Assembly (NCBI GenBank): GCA_910579935.1
Contig: CAJTVQ010000030.1
Coordinates: 1-52,784 of the forward strand
Reading direction: 5' to 3'
Length of the DNA: 52,784 nucleotides
Source of the DNA: an uncultured Lachnospiraceae bacterium
GTDB taxonomy: Bacteria; Bacillota; Clostridia; Lachnospirales; Lachnospiraceae
Part shown: positions 42,100 to 50,323 of the stretch, piece by piece
Layout: every line of letters starts with the position of its first letter
Numbering within the stretch: position 1 is the stretch's first letter
The notes under the pieces: generated by a model
Seen by the model: the letters and a program-made list of their open reading frames with translations, nothing else
Told to the model about the DNA's origin: nothing
The model's database searches: none
Program-made: the position numbers and the translations under genes

Positions 42100-43737
42100 A
42101 TGGAAGAAAAATCAATAGAGCAGATCGAGCAGTTTGACCTGTTAGAGTATTATTTTAAGATGAGAAACCAGCATTTCCTGTCTGAGTTCTTTAAAAGGGA
42201 GAATATTTATGATGATGACCTTTTGGCAGATGAAGGGTGCTATACTTTTTTTCAGGAGGTACATGCCCACAACCTTGACTACATGTTTGTCAATTTCACC
42301 TGTATCTATGTGCCCCCGATAGATAAGGATACCTATGGGATTGAAGATGTGATGGATATTTTGGAAGAAAAGCAGAAGGAGGAAACCTTTGTTTTTGAGG
42401 TCGGCATACCAAAGTGTAATGTGACGGAAAGGAAGATTAGGTCAATGGTGGCATTTGCAAACCATTTGGGAATGAGCATCTATATGAGTGTTGCAGATTA
42501 TCTCAGGGTAAAGCGGGAGTCAGCTAACCTGTATGGGGTAAGTTCCATTGTTCTAGATTTGGATACTTACCATTCTTCCTATGAGTATGACGGTGACGGG
42601 GAAATATTGCAGGCAATGCGGCCTGTGATTGACAGGATTGGCATAGACCCACATATGTATATTAATTCAGGGCATGGAAGGTATCTTGTGTTTTCTTTCA
42701 ATAATATAAACTTAAGTGTGCCTTCCATGCGGAAGCTGTATCAGGAGACAGTAAAGAAACTAATCTACCAGTTTAAAGAGTTTGGTGCAGACAGCAAATG
42801 TTCTGACATAACAAGGATATTCAGGATTCCTGGCAATATCAACCCGAAGACAGGAGAGAAAGCATATATTATAGAGAATTTTGAAAACAGGGTTACTTTA
42901 TCAGAACTTGCATCAGCGGTTGGAATATGCAGGGGGAAGACTGTATCAGAAAAGAAAAAGAAGAGCAGGCAGAGGAAATTTGAGATAAATTACAGAACCA
43001 TAGGCAAAAGCAGGTATACAAAAGTCAATATACAGAGGGACGAAGATTTTAATACCCTGTTAGAGCTGCGGAATTATGATATGGAAGGGTACAGGAATAT
43101 TCTTTTCCATCTTATGTCGGTAAACTGCTTTTTCCTTGGCATGGATGAGGATTCTGTAAGAAAATATCTGAATGAAATTAACAGCCTGCTGGCTGCACCG
43201 TATGATTCCCTTGATGCAGTCATCCGTTATGCGGGGAAGAACTATGAGAGATACGAAGAAGACTATGAGGGTACTGTTAAATATACGAACCGCACGATTG
43301 TAGAGAGGCTTGACATCACGGAAGAAGAACAGAAGCATATGAAACAGCTTATCGGACAGGGAGAAGCCGATAAGAGAATAGAGGAATCCTCTAAAAAGAG
43401 CATTGTGAAACAGATGGAGAAAAAACGAAAAGATACAGAAAAGAAGTCTGTTATGGCAAAAGAAGAGATGCTTGCACTCAGATACCGCAAACTGCTGGAT
43501 AACAAACAGATAGCAGTGCAGGTCGGCAAAAATGAGAAGACAGTAGACAGGCAGATAGGGATAACACCCAAATTCGTGCTTGTTGGCAGGATGAGCAGGG
43601 AAGAAGCCGTCTATTATCATGTTCATTGGGGGCATAAAACAAATGCGGAGACTGCAAAGATCATGGGTATTTCTGTAAGCAGTGTACATAATGCAAAAAG
43701 GAAGTTACAGAGCATGAAAGAACATACTGACGTATAA
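42100..43737 (+). CDS. Primase-type replication protein with C-terminal helix-turn-helix
   Basis: The 545-aa protein has the motifs of archaeo-eukaryotic-type primases used by plasmids: SSIVLDLDTYHSS (catalytic D153, D155), NSGHGRYLVFSF (189-200), and SDITRIFRIPGNINPKTG (235-252). After a charged linker the C-terminal region has two helix-turn-helix segments, LLDNKQIAVQVGKNEKTVDRQ and NAETAKIMGISVSSVHNAKR. GAAGGGAG precedes ATG 42100. This is the likely replication initiator of the element. Its last 250 bp and downstream noncoding DNA are repeated at 45208-45738. Confidence 0.78.
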   Translation: MEEKSIEQIEQFDLLEYYFKMRNQHFLSEFFKRENIYDDDLLADEGCYTFFQEVHAHNLDYMFVNFTCIYVPPIDKDTYGIEDVMDILEEKQKEETFVFEVGIPKCNVTERKIRSMVAFANHLGMSIYMSVADYLRVKRESANLYGVSSIVLDLDTYHSSYEYDGDGEILQAMRPVIDRIGIDPHMYINSGHGRYLVFSFNNINLSVPSMRKLYQETVKKLIYQFKEFGADSKCSDITRIFRIPGNINPKTGEKAYIIENFENRVTLSELASAVGICRGKTVSEKKKKSRQRKFEINYRTIGKSRYTKVNIQRDEDFNTLLELRNYDMEGYRNILFHLMSVNCFFLGMDEDSVRKYLNEINSLLAAPYDSLDAVIRYAGKNYERYEEDYEGTVKYTNRTIVERLDITEEEQKHMKQLIGQGEADKRIEESSKKSIVKQMEKKRKDTEKKSVMAKEEMLALRYRKLLDNKQIAVQVGKNEKTVDRQIGITPKFVLVGRMSREEAVYYHVHWGHKTNAETAKIMGISVSSVHNAKRKLQSMKEHTDV

Positions 43738-43788
43738 GGGTATGGAGGTTCCATATCCTATTTTCTTTCTGCAAAGATTAAAAAGAAC

Positions 43789-44009
43789 GATTCTGATAAA
43801 TTGATAATTCAATAAACAGAAAAATAATTATTATAATATCGTTTTGTGTACTGCCGCCAAGTAATTATTATAAAAAATGAAAAAAGTATTATTTTCATCA
43901 AAATTTTGAAATTTTAAACAGACAAAAATTTTCCCTCTGCCCTAAAGAGTATATGTTTGGTGCTATCAGTTTTTTTCACGATTTTGCACACTTATTATAA
44001 AAAGTATAA
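43789..44009 (+). repeat. 221-bp noncoding repeat, copy A (possible replication origin)
   Basis: Very AT-rich and, by direct reading, identical to 45518-45738. It contains TAATTATTATAA twice (43825-43836 and 43862-43873) and TTATTATAA again at 43992-44000, an iteron-like set, plus TGAAAA/TTTTCA and AAAATTTT palindromes. It lies 52 bp after the primase stop codon, where plasmid origins often lie. Origin function is inferred. Confidence 0.75.
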
Positions 44010-44595
44010 CAAGTAAAAAAGGAATTCTTAAGGTGCAGAATCAGTATGGTACTTCTGATATGCCGATTATCAGGTAATATATAGAATAAACAAAATGATT
44101 ATTAAGAAATGACATTCAAAACTGATATCTGGGTTCAGCAGTGGGGCATGGATGGTACATTTTTTGAAAAGCATCCGAAAGGGTGTTTTTTCAGTTGTGA
44201 GCTATTTCATACAAAGTGGTTATATTGAGTTATTGAAGCAGCCAATGATTAGTAGTCTTTATAAATGAAGAAAAGGAAGGAACTTTTCGTACAGAAAGTT
44301 CCTTCAAACAAGATGATTCGCTAAACGAAATGAAAATTTGTGTTGCATATCTGCTTTTGTTATGGAATAATTAATAGCAGTCTTACATATAGGGAATCAT
44401 TAAACAGGTATTTGCTGCCATTAGATAATGTATAAAATTTCTTTTTATTATGCATTTGACATATAGCACTATTACTGAAACAGGTATAATGGATTGAATT
44501 TCGTCCATTGATTAAACAGGCAAAGAACTGTAAGAAGAAAGGGGAAAAAGTACCTAAAAGCCCGCCCTATAGCTTTGGTAATATAAAAGTGATGT
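44010..44595. other. Noncoding interval with two hairpins
   Basis: Contains a terminator-like stem AGCATCC-GAAA-GGGTGTT with T tract at about 44173-44200 and a perfect 11-bp stem GAAGGAACTTT (44276-44286) / AAAGTTCCTTC (44295-44305) without a clear T tract. A TATAAT lies at about 44484 but no well-spaced -35. No gene was recognised. Confidence 0.5.
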
Positions 44596-44886
44596 ATGAC
44601 TAAGAAATTCAGGGCAGGCGACATTGGCATCTGTGTATTTACTTTCGTTTTGCTTGTGATATTTTCGCAGAATATTGGTTTAGTCTTTCTTATTAAGGTG
44701 GTATCCAATATGCTTAAATTCTATATTTATGATGTGGAAATCACAAACCGTCAAATGCTCCAAGTGGTTCTGTTCTCGCTTGTGTTTGCTTATTTTCATT
44801 TACTTCAAAGTTTGGTATATGTTTGTGGTATCGTTCTAAAATGTATGCTTGCTTATCTGTTTAACAAGATGAGGCAGACAAAGTAA
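44596..44886 (+). CDS. Small membrane protein, 96 aa, uncertain
   Basis: The frame encodes two or three hydrophobic segments (GICVFTFVLLVIFSQNIGLVF; VVLFSLVFAYFHLLQSLVYV) with a basic end. No family is recognised, and the ribosome binding site is poor. It lies between the two 221-bp repeats and would be lost if they recombined. Confidence 0.4.
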   Translation: MTKKFRAGDIGICVFTFVLLVIFSQNIGLVFLIKVVSNMLKFYIYDVEITNRQMLQVVLFSLVFAYFHLLQSLVYVCGIVLKCMLAYLFNKMRQTK

Positions 44887-45207
44887 TATGGTGGGCTGTC
44901 TGTTAAATAGGGCAGCCTGCTATTTCTGTAATAGTTTTATGATGGATAATTATACATGAGTGTTTATGGTCATCAAATTATGTATATATCTGTTTTATTA
45001 TACATTAAAATATGCAATGATATTGTTGAATGATGCATAATCGGCTGAGTTTTCTTGATATTGGATTTCCTGAAAAGTTATCTGTAAGAATAAAATAGTT
45101 GTTTATATAGGGGTATTGGTGGGATAGAAGCGGCCAATACCTTTTAGTGGATAAAAAGCAAAAATTTTCCAAAGACTTTATATTTGGAATGGGTTTAATT
45201 TGGATTA
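44887..45207. other. Interval with a terminator-like hairpin, no gene
   Basis: GGTATTGG (45112-45119) pairs perfectly with CCAATACC (45134-45141) and is followed by TTTT. Otherwise no coding or RNA feature was recognised. Confidence 0.45.
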
Positions 45208-45468
45208 GGAAGAGATGCCATACCATACCATGCTTGATAATAAGCAGATTTCAATCAATGTCGGCAAAAATAAGAGAACAGTAACAAGACAGATAGGAAA
45301 AACTCCCAAGTTTGTGCTGGTTGGCAGAATAAGCAGGTAGGCTGTTATCATTTTCATTGGGGATATAAAACAAATGCGGAGATTGCAGAAATCATGGGTA
45401 TTTCCGTAAGCAGTGTACATAATGCAAAAAGGAAGTTACAGGGCATGAAAGAACATGCTGACATATAG
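45208..45468 (+). pseudogene. Truncated remnant of the primase 3' end
   Basis: The sequence aligns with the last 270 bp of the primase gene: PKFVLVGRISR and GISVSSVHNAKRKLQGMKEH are visible, but an in-frame stop and deletions interrupt it, and the rest of the gene is missing. Nucleotide identity to the intact gene is roughly 85-88% by eye, lower than that of the noncoding block that follows. Confidence 0.8.
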
Positions 45469-45517
45469 GGGTATGGAAATTCCATATCCTGTTTTCTTTC
45501 CATGGAGATTAAAAAAT

Positions 45518-45738
45518 GATTCTGATAAATTGATAATTCAATAAACAGAAAAATAATTATTATAATATCGTTTTGTGTACTGCCGCCAAGTAATTATTAT
45601 AAAAAATGAAAAAAGTATTATTTTCATCAAAATTTTGAAATTTTAAACAGACAAAAATTTTCCCTCTGCCCTAAAGAGTATATGTTTGGTGCTATCAGTT
45701 TTTTTCACGATTTTGCACACTTATTATAAAAAGTATAA
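45518..45738 (+). repeat. 221-bp noncoding repeat, copy B
   Basis: Identical by reading to 43789-44009, offset 1729 bp, same orientation. The next base differs (T at 45739 against C at 44010), then AAGTA matches again. It follows the primase remnant just as copy A follows the intact gene. Confidence 0.85.
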
Positions 45739-46116
45739 TAAGTAGAAGATGATTTCCTCATTAAGAAGGAAGTCTATACTTTCCGCCAAAAGCAAAATAA
45801 TATATGTGGGAAGGTAGTCAACAAGTGAAAGGTGTTATGGAAAAATGTCGAAAAGGGTTGACGGGGATATGTGGAAAATGTAAAATTATGATTATAGATT
45901 TGTAATCGGGGAATTGATGAATCTTATATTTCTAATATTGTTATAATATATTCTTTGATTTATAAATTCCCAAGTATAACGAATAAGAAAAATGAGAAAG
46001 AACTTATTGTGGAAGCTGTAGGCTGAAAGATTTGATGTAGCAGGGGTATTTTGCGGTGTGGTAATTTGAACAATGGGTAAAGAAGGGGGAACATACCTAT
46101 ATGTTATTTAAGGAGA
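45739..46116. other. Noncoding interval after repeat copy B
   Basis: AT-rich with no supported gene. A good AAGGAG at 46110-46115 belongs to the next gene. Confidence 0.4.
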
Positions 46117-46137
46117 ATGCATGAGCGAGGAAGTATT

Positions 46138-46450
46138 ATGAAGAAATTATTAGAACAAAGAGCCATGATTCTTTTGATTTCTTTTACATTTTTAGCGTAT
46201 CTTTTAAAAACTGTGAGTGAAAATGTATATGGGAATGTATTTGTTACAGTAGTTAATATGGCTCTTTTGTGGAATATTGCATCTAATTATAATAGAAAAA
46301 ATAATTGTAACTATGGCGGCAATTGCAATTGTGTTTGCCATAATTATATTCACAGTAAATAGCAAAGGAACAGATATAACTCTTAACATAATTTCAGTGA
46401 TTTCAATTAGTGCTACTTTTTATGAAATAAAGAAGAATCAAAATCATTGA
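46138..46450 (+). pseudogene. Small membrane protein gene with an A6 frameshift
   Basis: From ATG 46138 (AGGAAG upstream) the frame gives MKKLLEQRAMILLISFTFLA and a second hydrophobic stretch, then runs into cysteine-rich nonsense. In the next frame, after the A6 run at 46296-46301, the sequence continues IVTMAAIAIVFAIIIFTVN and stays open to TGA 46450, ending SISATFYEIKKNQNH. Joined, it would be a roughly 103-aa protein with three or four membrane segments. The family is unknown. An ATG at 46117 adds seven residues. The 3' end overlaps the convergent gene by 38 bp. Confidence 0.55.
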
Positions 46451-46802
46451 GTGTATCATATATAAGTTCCAGTGAAATATTTTTTTCTTTTGCATAGTTG
46501 ATTACATGAATGATTGAATTACTGTCTGTATAGATTTTTATGATTTCAGTTTTTAATTTATCTTTTTTGGCTGCATCTTCCAGTCTGCTTCCTAATGAAG
46601 TAAAAAGGAAGCCAGATAAAAACAGGATATATGCGGGGATATTTAAATGATGTGGTATCATTATACCTTGCATATTTTTGTTATAAAGAAAGAAAAGCAC
46701 TATGAAAAAGGAAAACAGTATAAAGGCTGCAATTCCATATGAAATATTTGAAAGCAGTATTTTTTCTTTATTAGATAATAGTCTAATTTTTTTATTTAGC
46801 AT
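46413..46802 (-). CDS. Small two-helix membrane protein, 129 aa
   Basis: The protein has two hydrophobic segments (AAFILFSFFIVLFFLY; IPAYILFLSGFLFTSLGS) and a soluble C-terminal domain (LKTEIIKIYTDSNSIIHVINY). No family is recognised. AAAAGGAG lies at good distance before the ATG at 46802, so it is probably real. It is the only minus-strand gene in the terminal defence-like region and converges on the frameshifted membrane gene. Confidence 0.6.
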   Translation of the reverse strand: MLNKKIRLLSNKEKILLSNISYGIAAFILFSFFIVLFFLYNKNMQGIMIPHHLNIPAYILFLSGFLFTSLGSRLEDAAKKDKLKTEIIKIYTDSNSIIHVINYAKEKNISLELIYDTLNDFDSSLFHKK

Positions 46803-46898
46803 ACATAGACTCCTTTTTATGTTAATCTATGCATTTGCAATGGTTGAAATTAAGTAAAAAGGAATGAAAAAGTACAGGAAATGTAGGAGGAGCATTTT

Positions 46899-46985
46899 AT
46901 GAACATACTTGTGATTGGGAATGGGTTTGATTTGGCACATGGGTTGCCTACGAAGTATGGGGATTTTGGGGGAATGAGGATTTAA
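46899..46985 (+). pseudogene. AbiH N-terminal stub (first)
   Basis: AGGAGG precedes an ATG opening MNILVIGNGFDLAHGLPTKY, the N-terminus of AbiH family abortive infection proteins, but the frame stops after 28 codons. The rest of abiH is replaced by an unrelated zincin gene 11 bp further on. It could now act as a translated leader. Confidence 0.8.
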
Positions 46986-46996
46986 AGGGTGAACAA

Positions 46997-47686
46997 ATGG
47001 ACAAGGATATTTATAGAGATAAAGTTATTGAAATAAAAAAGGAATTACATTCATATGGAATTTCAAAAATAGAGTTGTCAGGGTTGCCGTTAGAATATTG
47101 GGAAGATATTAAAACAGCATGTAATATTGTATATAATGAGTTTCCTGAAATATTTAAAATGATACACAGTATTAGTTTTGAGAAAATGGGTGAGGCAGAT
47201 TTTGCATATGTAAGTATCTATAATTATGAACAGTTTATTTTTCATGGACGGCCTTTATATATGAGGGTGAATGATGTATGTAAAGATGCTTTACAAACAG
47301 AAGAAAATTTTGAAAAGAGTTATTTTAATGGATTTCATAACATCAGGACATTTAAGGGATATTTCCTGCATGAATTAGTACACGTTTTGGAACTGAGTAT
47401 CTTGTTTAAAGGTTGTTTCAAAGGGGAAATATTTCAGGAATCGTATGAGGACTATCAGTTGTCAAAAGCTCCAATGTACGATATAAGTAAGCAGATATAT
47501 AATATAGTACTTGAAACAAATTCGTTAAAAGAAAGCCCATTGGATGAAAAGAAATATGGGAAGGAGTCATTTTCGGAATTTTTTGCTGAAACCATGGCAG
47601 AATATTGGGAATTAGATTCTGTAGAACAGTATGTCAAAGATATTCATAAAGAAGCATGTAATCAATATAAATTTTATAATTGCTAA
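46997..47686 (+). CDS. Zincin-like metalloprotease, 229 aa
   Basis: FLHELVHVLEL holds an HExxH zinc motif (125-129), and SFSEFFAETMAEYW near 191-204 supplies downstream glutamates, a spacing seen in ATLF-like and related zincins. No signal peptide is visible, so it should act in the cytoplasm. AAAGGGTG lies before ATG 46997, which follows the AbiH stub by 11 bp. A second gene of unknown function follows after 39 bp. In a defence-like setting, a cytoplasmic protease plus small partner suggests an effector-regulator pair, but this is inference. Confidence 0.65.
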   Translation: MDKDIYRDKVIEIKKELHSYGISKIELSGLPLEYWEDIKTACNIVYNEFPEIFKMIHSISFEKMGEADFAYVSIYNYEQFIFHGRPLYMRVNDVCKDALQTEENFEKSYFNGFHNIRTFKGYFLHELVHVLELSILFKGCFKGEIFQESYEDYQLSKAPMYDISKQIYNIVLETNSLKESPLDEKKYGKESFSEFFAETMAEYWELDSVEQYVKDIHKEACNQYKFYNC

Positions 47687-47725
47687 ATAGAAAGACATCT
47701 ATAATACTAAAAAGAGGTGTTATAG

Positions 47726-48298
47726 ATGAAAAATGAAAAAGAAATATTAAAACTTCTTTCTCATAAAAATGGAAAGAAATTTGATACACTTGAAGAAGAT
47801 AGCAAAAAGCGAATTGCCGAAAGCCTTTGCTACGCTTATCAGAGCATTACTTTTGTAGATAAGAAAGACTATTATGAAGCATTGAAGAAGGATTATTTGG
47901 ATTACCTGTACTTTCATGAACATAGATGGGAGCAGTATTCCGAATATAGAGAAAATGGAGATATTGATGCAATCCATAATCTGAATGATTTATTTGCAAG
48001 TGACTACTATAACAAACATTTCAAATTTGAGGATTATCCTGTTTTAGAGAAAGATTTTCCTGACGAATGGAAGATGTTTGTATACCCTGGGGATACACAT
48101 GTCAGAGGGAAACTTCCTATACTTAAAACAAAAGAGAAAGAAATTATGAATATAATTTTTGAACATATGCTGAGATACAAGAGTACAATGGGAAAATGTA
48201 TTTATATAACTCGTTTTGTTTCTCCATTCTCTAGTTTATCGCACGAGGAAATTGTTGCGGGGTATGAAGAACTTTTGGAGAAGTATAAGCCCAAATAG
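47726..48298 (+). CDS. Unknown 190-aa partner of the zincin
   Basis: The product is not recognised. It is hydrophilic and rich in aromatic and charged residues (YLDYLYFHEHRWEQYSEYRE) and ends EEIVAGYEELLEKYKPK. AGAGGTG precedes the ATG, and it lies 39 bp after the zincin gene with no terminator between, so both form one transcript. It may be a substrate, regulator or inhibitor of the zincin; none is shown by sequence. Confidence 0.6.
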   Translation: MKNEKEILKLLSHKNGKKFDTLEEDSKKRIAESLCYAYQSITFVDKKDYYEALKKDYLDYLYFHEHRWEQYSEYRENGDIDAIHNLNDLFASDYYNKHFKFEDYPVLEKDFPDEWKMFVYPGDTHVRGKLPILKTKEKEIMNIIFEHMLRYKSTMGKCIYITRFVSPFSSLSHEEIVAGYEELLEKYKPK

Positions 48299-48351
48299 TA
48301 AAAGAAGTAAGAATAATAATATATAAAGAAATACAGGAGGATATTTAGCTT

Positions 48352-48408
48352 ATGAACATACTTGTGATCGGGAATGGGTTTGATTTGGCACAAAAAGATA
48401 GGATTTAG
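48352..48408 (+). pseudogene. AbiH N-terminal stub (second)
   Basis: AGGAGG precedes ATG 48352, which opens MNILVIGNGFDLAQKDRI and stops after 18 codons. The first 42 coding bases match the stub at 46899 with one difference (ATT/ATC). A new defence-like gene starts 55 bp downstream. Confidence 0.8.
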
Positions 48409-48463
48409 AATATGGGATGCATGAGAAGGATAAGTATAATTGCAAAATATGGGGGAAGATGAA

Positions 48464-49354
48464 ATGAATATATTAATATTTAACGATAAAGCATCTGATT
48501 TGGGAAGTATAGATCAATTTGAGTTGTTTCGGGCAGGAGCAGAAAATTATTATAATCTTTATTGCAGGAATAGGGAAAAGGAATATGCTGAAAAGGAGCA
48601 GGAATATGTTGACCCAGAGAAATTTGTTGGATCAGAAGATGAAGAAATGTTTTTTGATGAATGGGCTTATATATCTCTCTCTGACATTACGAAATTATAT
48701 AGTGAATTAGGGGTGAAAATGGGAGCCGAATTTGGGAAAACCCTTCTAAGATGCAATATGGATGGAGTACTATATTATCCACAGGATTTTAAGGATGCAT
48801 ATAAAATTATTCAAATGCAAAAAGACGATATAGATTTTTGTTATGGGTTATTAATATTGATTTCACATATACCAGAAAGACAAAAGATTTATGAGGAATA
48901 TGTGATACATGTAAAAGAATTACTAAGAAAGCATGGCTTAGAAGAATGCGAAAGAATAATTGGCAATACGAAAAAGAAGGCATTCATAGCAATTTGGTTT
49001 GATAATTCAATGGAAAAAGCCAGGGAAAAAATAATGGTTGCAATAAGAACATGTGGATATGAACCTATGATAATTGACATCAAAGAACACAATAATCAAA
49101 TTGTACCAGAAATATTTAAGGAAATAGAGGATAGTGAATTTGTTGTCGCTGATTTAACAGGGCATAGAGGTGGTGTTTATTATGAAGCAGGTTATGCTAT
49201 GGCCAAAAAGAAGCAAGTTATTTTAAGTTGTAAGGATGGAGAGAGAACACATTTTGATGTGGCACAGATTAATACAATATATTGGAAAGATGAAGATGAA
49301 TTATGCGATAGATTAGTAAAGAGAATTAAGGCAACAATAGGGGAAAATAGATAA
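48464..49354 (+). CDS. TIR/deoxyribosyltransferase-like effector protein
   Basis: In this 296-aa protein the C-terminal 125 residues read KKKAFIAIWFDNSMEKAREK, then IFKEIEDSEFVVADLTGHRG and GVYYEAGYAMAKKKQVILS, with a conserved glutamate (E241). This is the pattern of TIR-like and nucleoside 2-deoxyribosyltransferase-like domains, used as NAD- or nucleotide-hydrolysing effectors in anti-phage systems. The N-terminal 165 residues (MNILIFNDKASDLGSIDQF and on) are not recognised and may be the sensor. GGGGGAAG lies before ATG 48464. It follows the second AbiH stub. A single-gene defence system is plausible. Confidence 0.68.
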   Translation: MNILIFNDKASDLGSIDQFELFRAGAENYYNLYCRNREKEYAEKEQEYVDPEKFVGSEDEEMFFDEWAYISLSDITKLYSELGVKMGAEFGKTLLRCNMDGVLYYPQDFKDAYKIIQMQKDDIDFCYGLLILISHIPERQKIYEEYVIHVKELLRKHGLEECERIIGNTKKKAFIAIWFDNSMEKAREKIMVAIRTCGYEPMIIDIKEHNNQIVPEIFKEIEDSEFVVADLTGHRGGVYYEAGYAMAKKKQVILSCKDGERTHFDVAQINTIYWKDEDELCDRLVKRIKATIGENR

Positions 49355-49477
49355 AATGAACGAACTATAAAAGTATATTTATATAGTATTGATAAATTGG
49401 AGAATATAAAAGTAATCTTATAGATGAAATGTTTCTGTTTGAAATAAAGTTATCGGACAAGATGAACTGATAAGAAG

Positions 49478-49534
49478 AACTGGTGGAAGTACAAAGACAA
49501 TAGAGTTTAAATTGCAGCAGGATATGGTGAGGAT
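49478..49534 (+). repeat. 57-bp gene-fragment repeat, copy 1
   Basis: Matches 50239-50295 at about 47 of 57 positions, same direction. It reads TKTIEFKLQQDMVRM then stop in one frame, so it looks like the end of a lost gene. Confidence 0.65.
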
Positions 49535-49568
49535 GTAAGATATTTTATGAATACTCTAGGAGAATCTT

Positions 49569-50231
49569 ATGGAAAATACTTTCAGTGATAAGGTTGCTAA
49601 AACTTTAACGATACTTGCAAGTGTATGTACAATTTCAGGAACATCTATTTGGGGCATTTTGACTTATTTAAATAGTAAGACAGACGAAAAAAATGAATAT
49701 TCATATGAAGTTTCAGTAAATGAAGATACTACAGAGAATATTGGAAAAGATTCTGCAGATAATTTTCTGATAGATACTGTGGATAATTTTACAAGCGATA
49801 ATTATTCTTTAAACTCCGACGTTCAAATTGAAAAAAATAGTGAAGTGATTAATGTGGAAGATGAGGTAAAAAGAATTAAAAATGATTATTACAATATACA
49901 AAATCAAAAGGGAGAACCTTATCAGCACCCAATAAATACAGATGTTAAAATTTATTATGTATTAAATAGAATAGTTTCGATTGAAGTGGCAAATGGTTAT
50001 AATGATATAGGTTACTCTAGAACATATTATTTTGATGAAGAGGGAAAACTTTATTTTTCATTTGTTTTTGATAAGAAGAGAGAAAATAGGCTATATTTTA
50101 AAAATGATATTTTGATAAGATATATTGACGAGAATGGTGAAATCTATAATTTGTACGAAAATTTAGAAACTTGTACTTGGTATGAGTTAGTACTATATGA
50201 AAGTTATGAACTTTTAAAAAGTGTGAATTGA
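49569..50231 (+). CDS. Single-pass exported protein, 220 aa
   Basis: A short N-terminus is followed by one membrane segment (ILASVCTISGTSIWGILTYL, about 14-33), then an acidic, Asn/Asp-rich linker and a C-terminal beta-rich region (YSRTYYFDEEGKLYFSFVFD). No family is recognised. AGGAG is well placed before ATG 49569. It lies between the two copies of a 57-bp gene-fragment repeat, like a cassette. Confidence 0.6.
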   Translation: MENTFSDKVAKTLTILASVCTISGTSIWGILTYLNSKTDEKNEYSYEVSVNEDTTENIGKDSADNFLIDTVDNFTSDNYSLNSDVQIEKNSEVINVEDEVKRIKNDYYNIQNQKGEPYQHPINTDVKIYYVLNRIVSIEVANGYNDIGYSRTYYFDEEGKLYFSFVFDKKRENRLYFKNDILIRYIDENGEIYNLYENLETCTWYELVLYESYELLKSVN

Positions 50232-50238
50232 TTAAAAA

Positions 50239-50295
50239 AACTAGGGAAAGTACGAAGACAATAGAGTTTAAGTGACAACAGGATATGGTGAAAAT
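50239..50295 (+). repeat. 57-bp gene-fragment repeat, copy 2
   Basis: Second copy of the fragment at 49478-49534. It contains an in-frame TGA (EFK-stop-QQDMVKI) and is in frame with the AbiJ-like gene, so the apparent upstream extension of that gene is fragment sequence. Confidence 0.65.
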
Positions 50296-50323
50296 ATGGG
50301 AAAATAGCAAAGGAGAAATCAAT

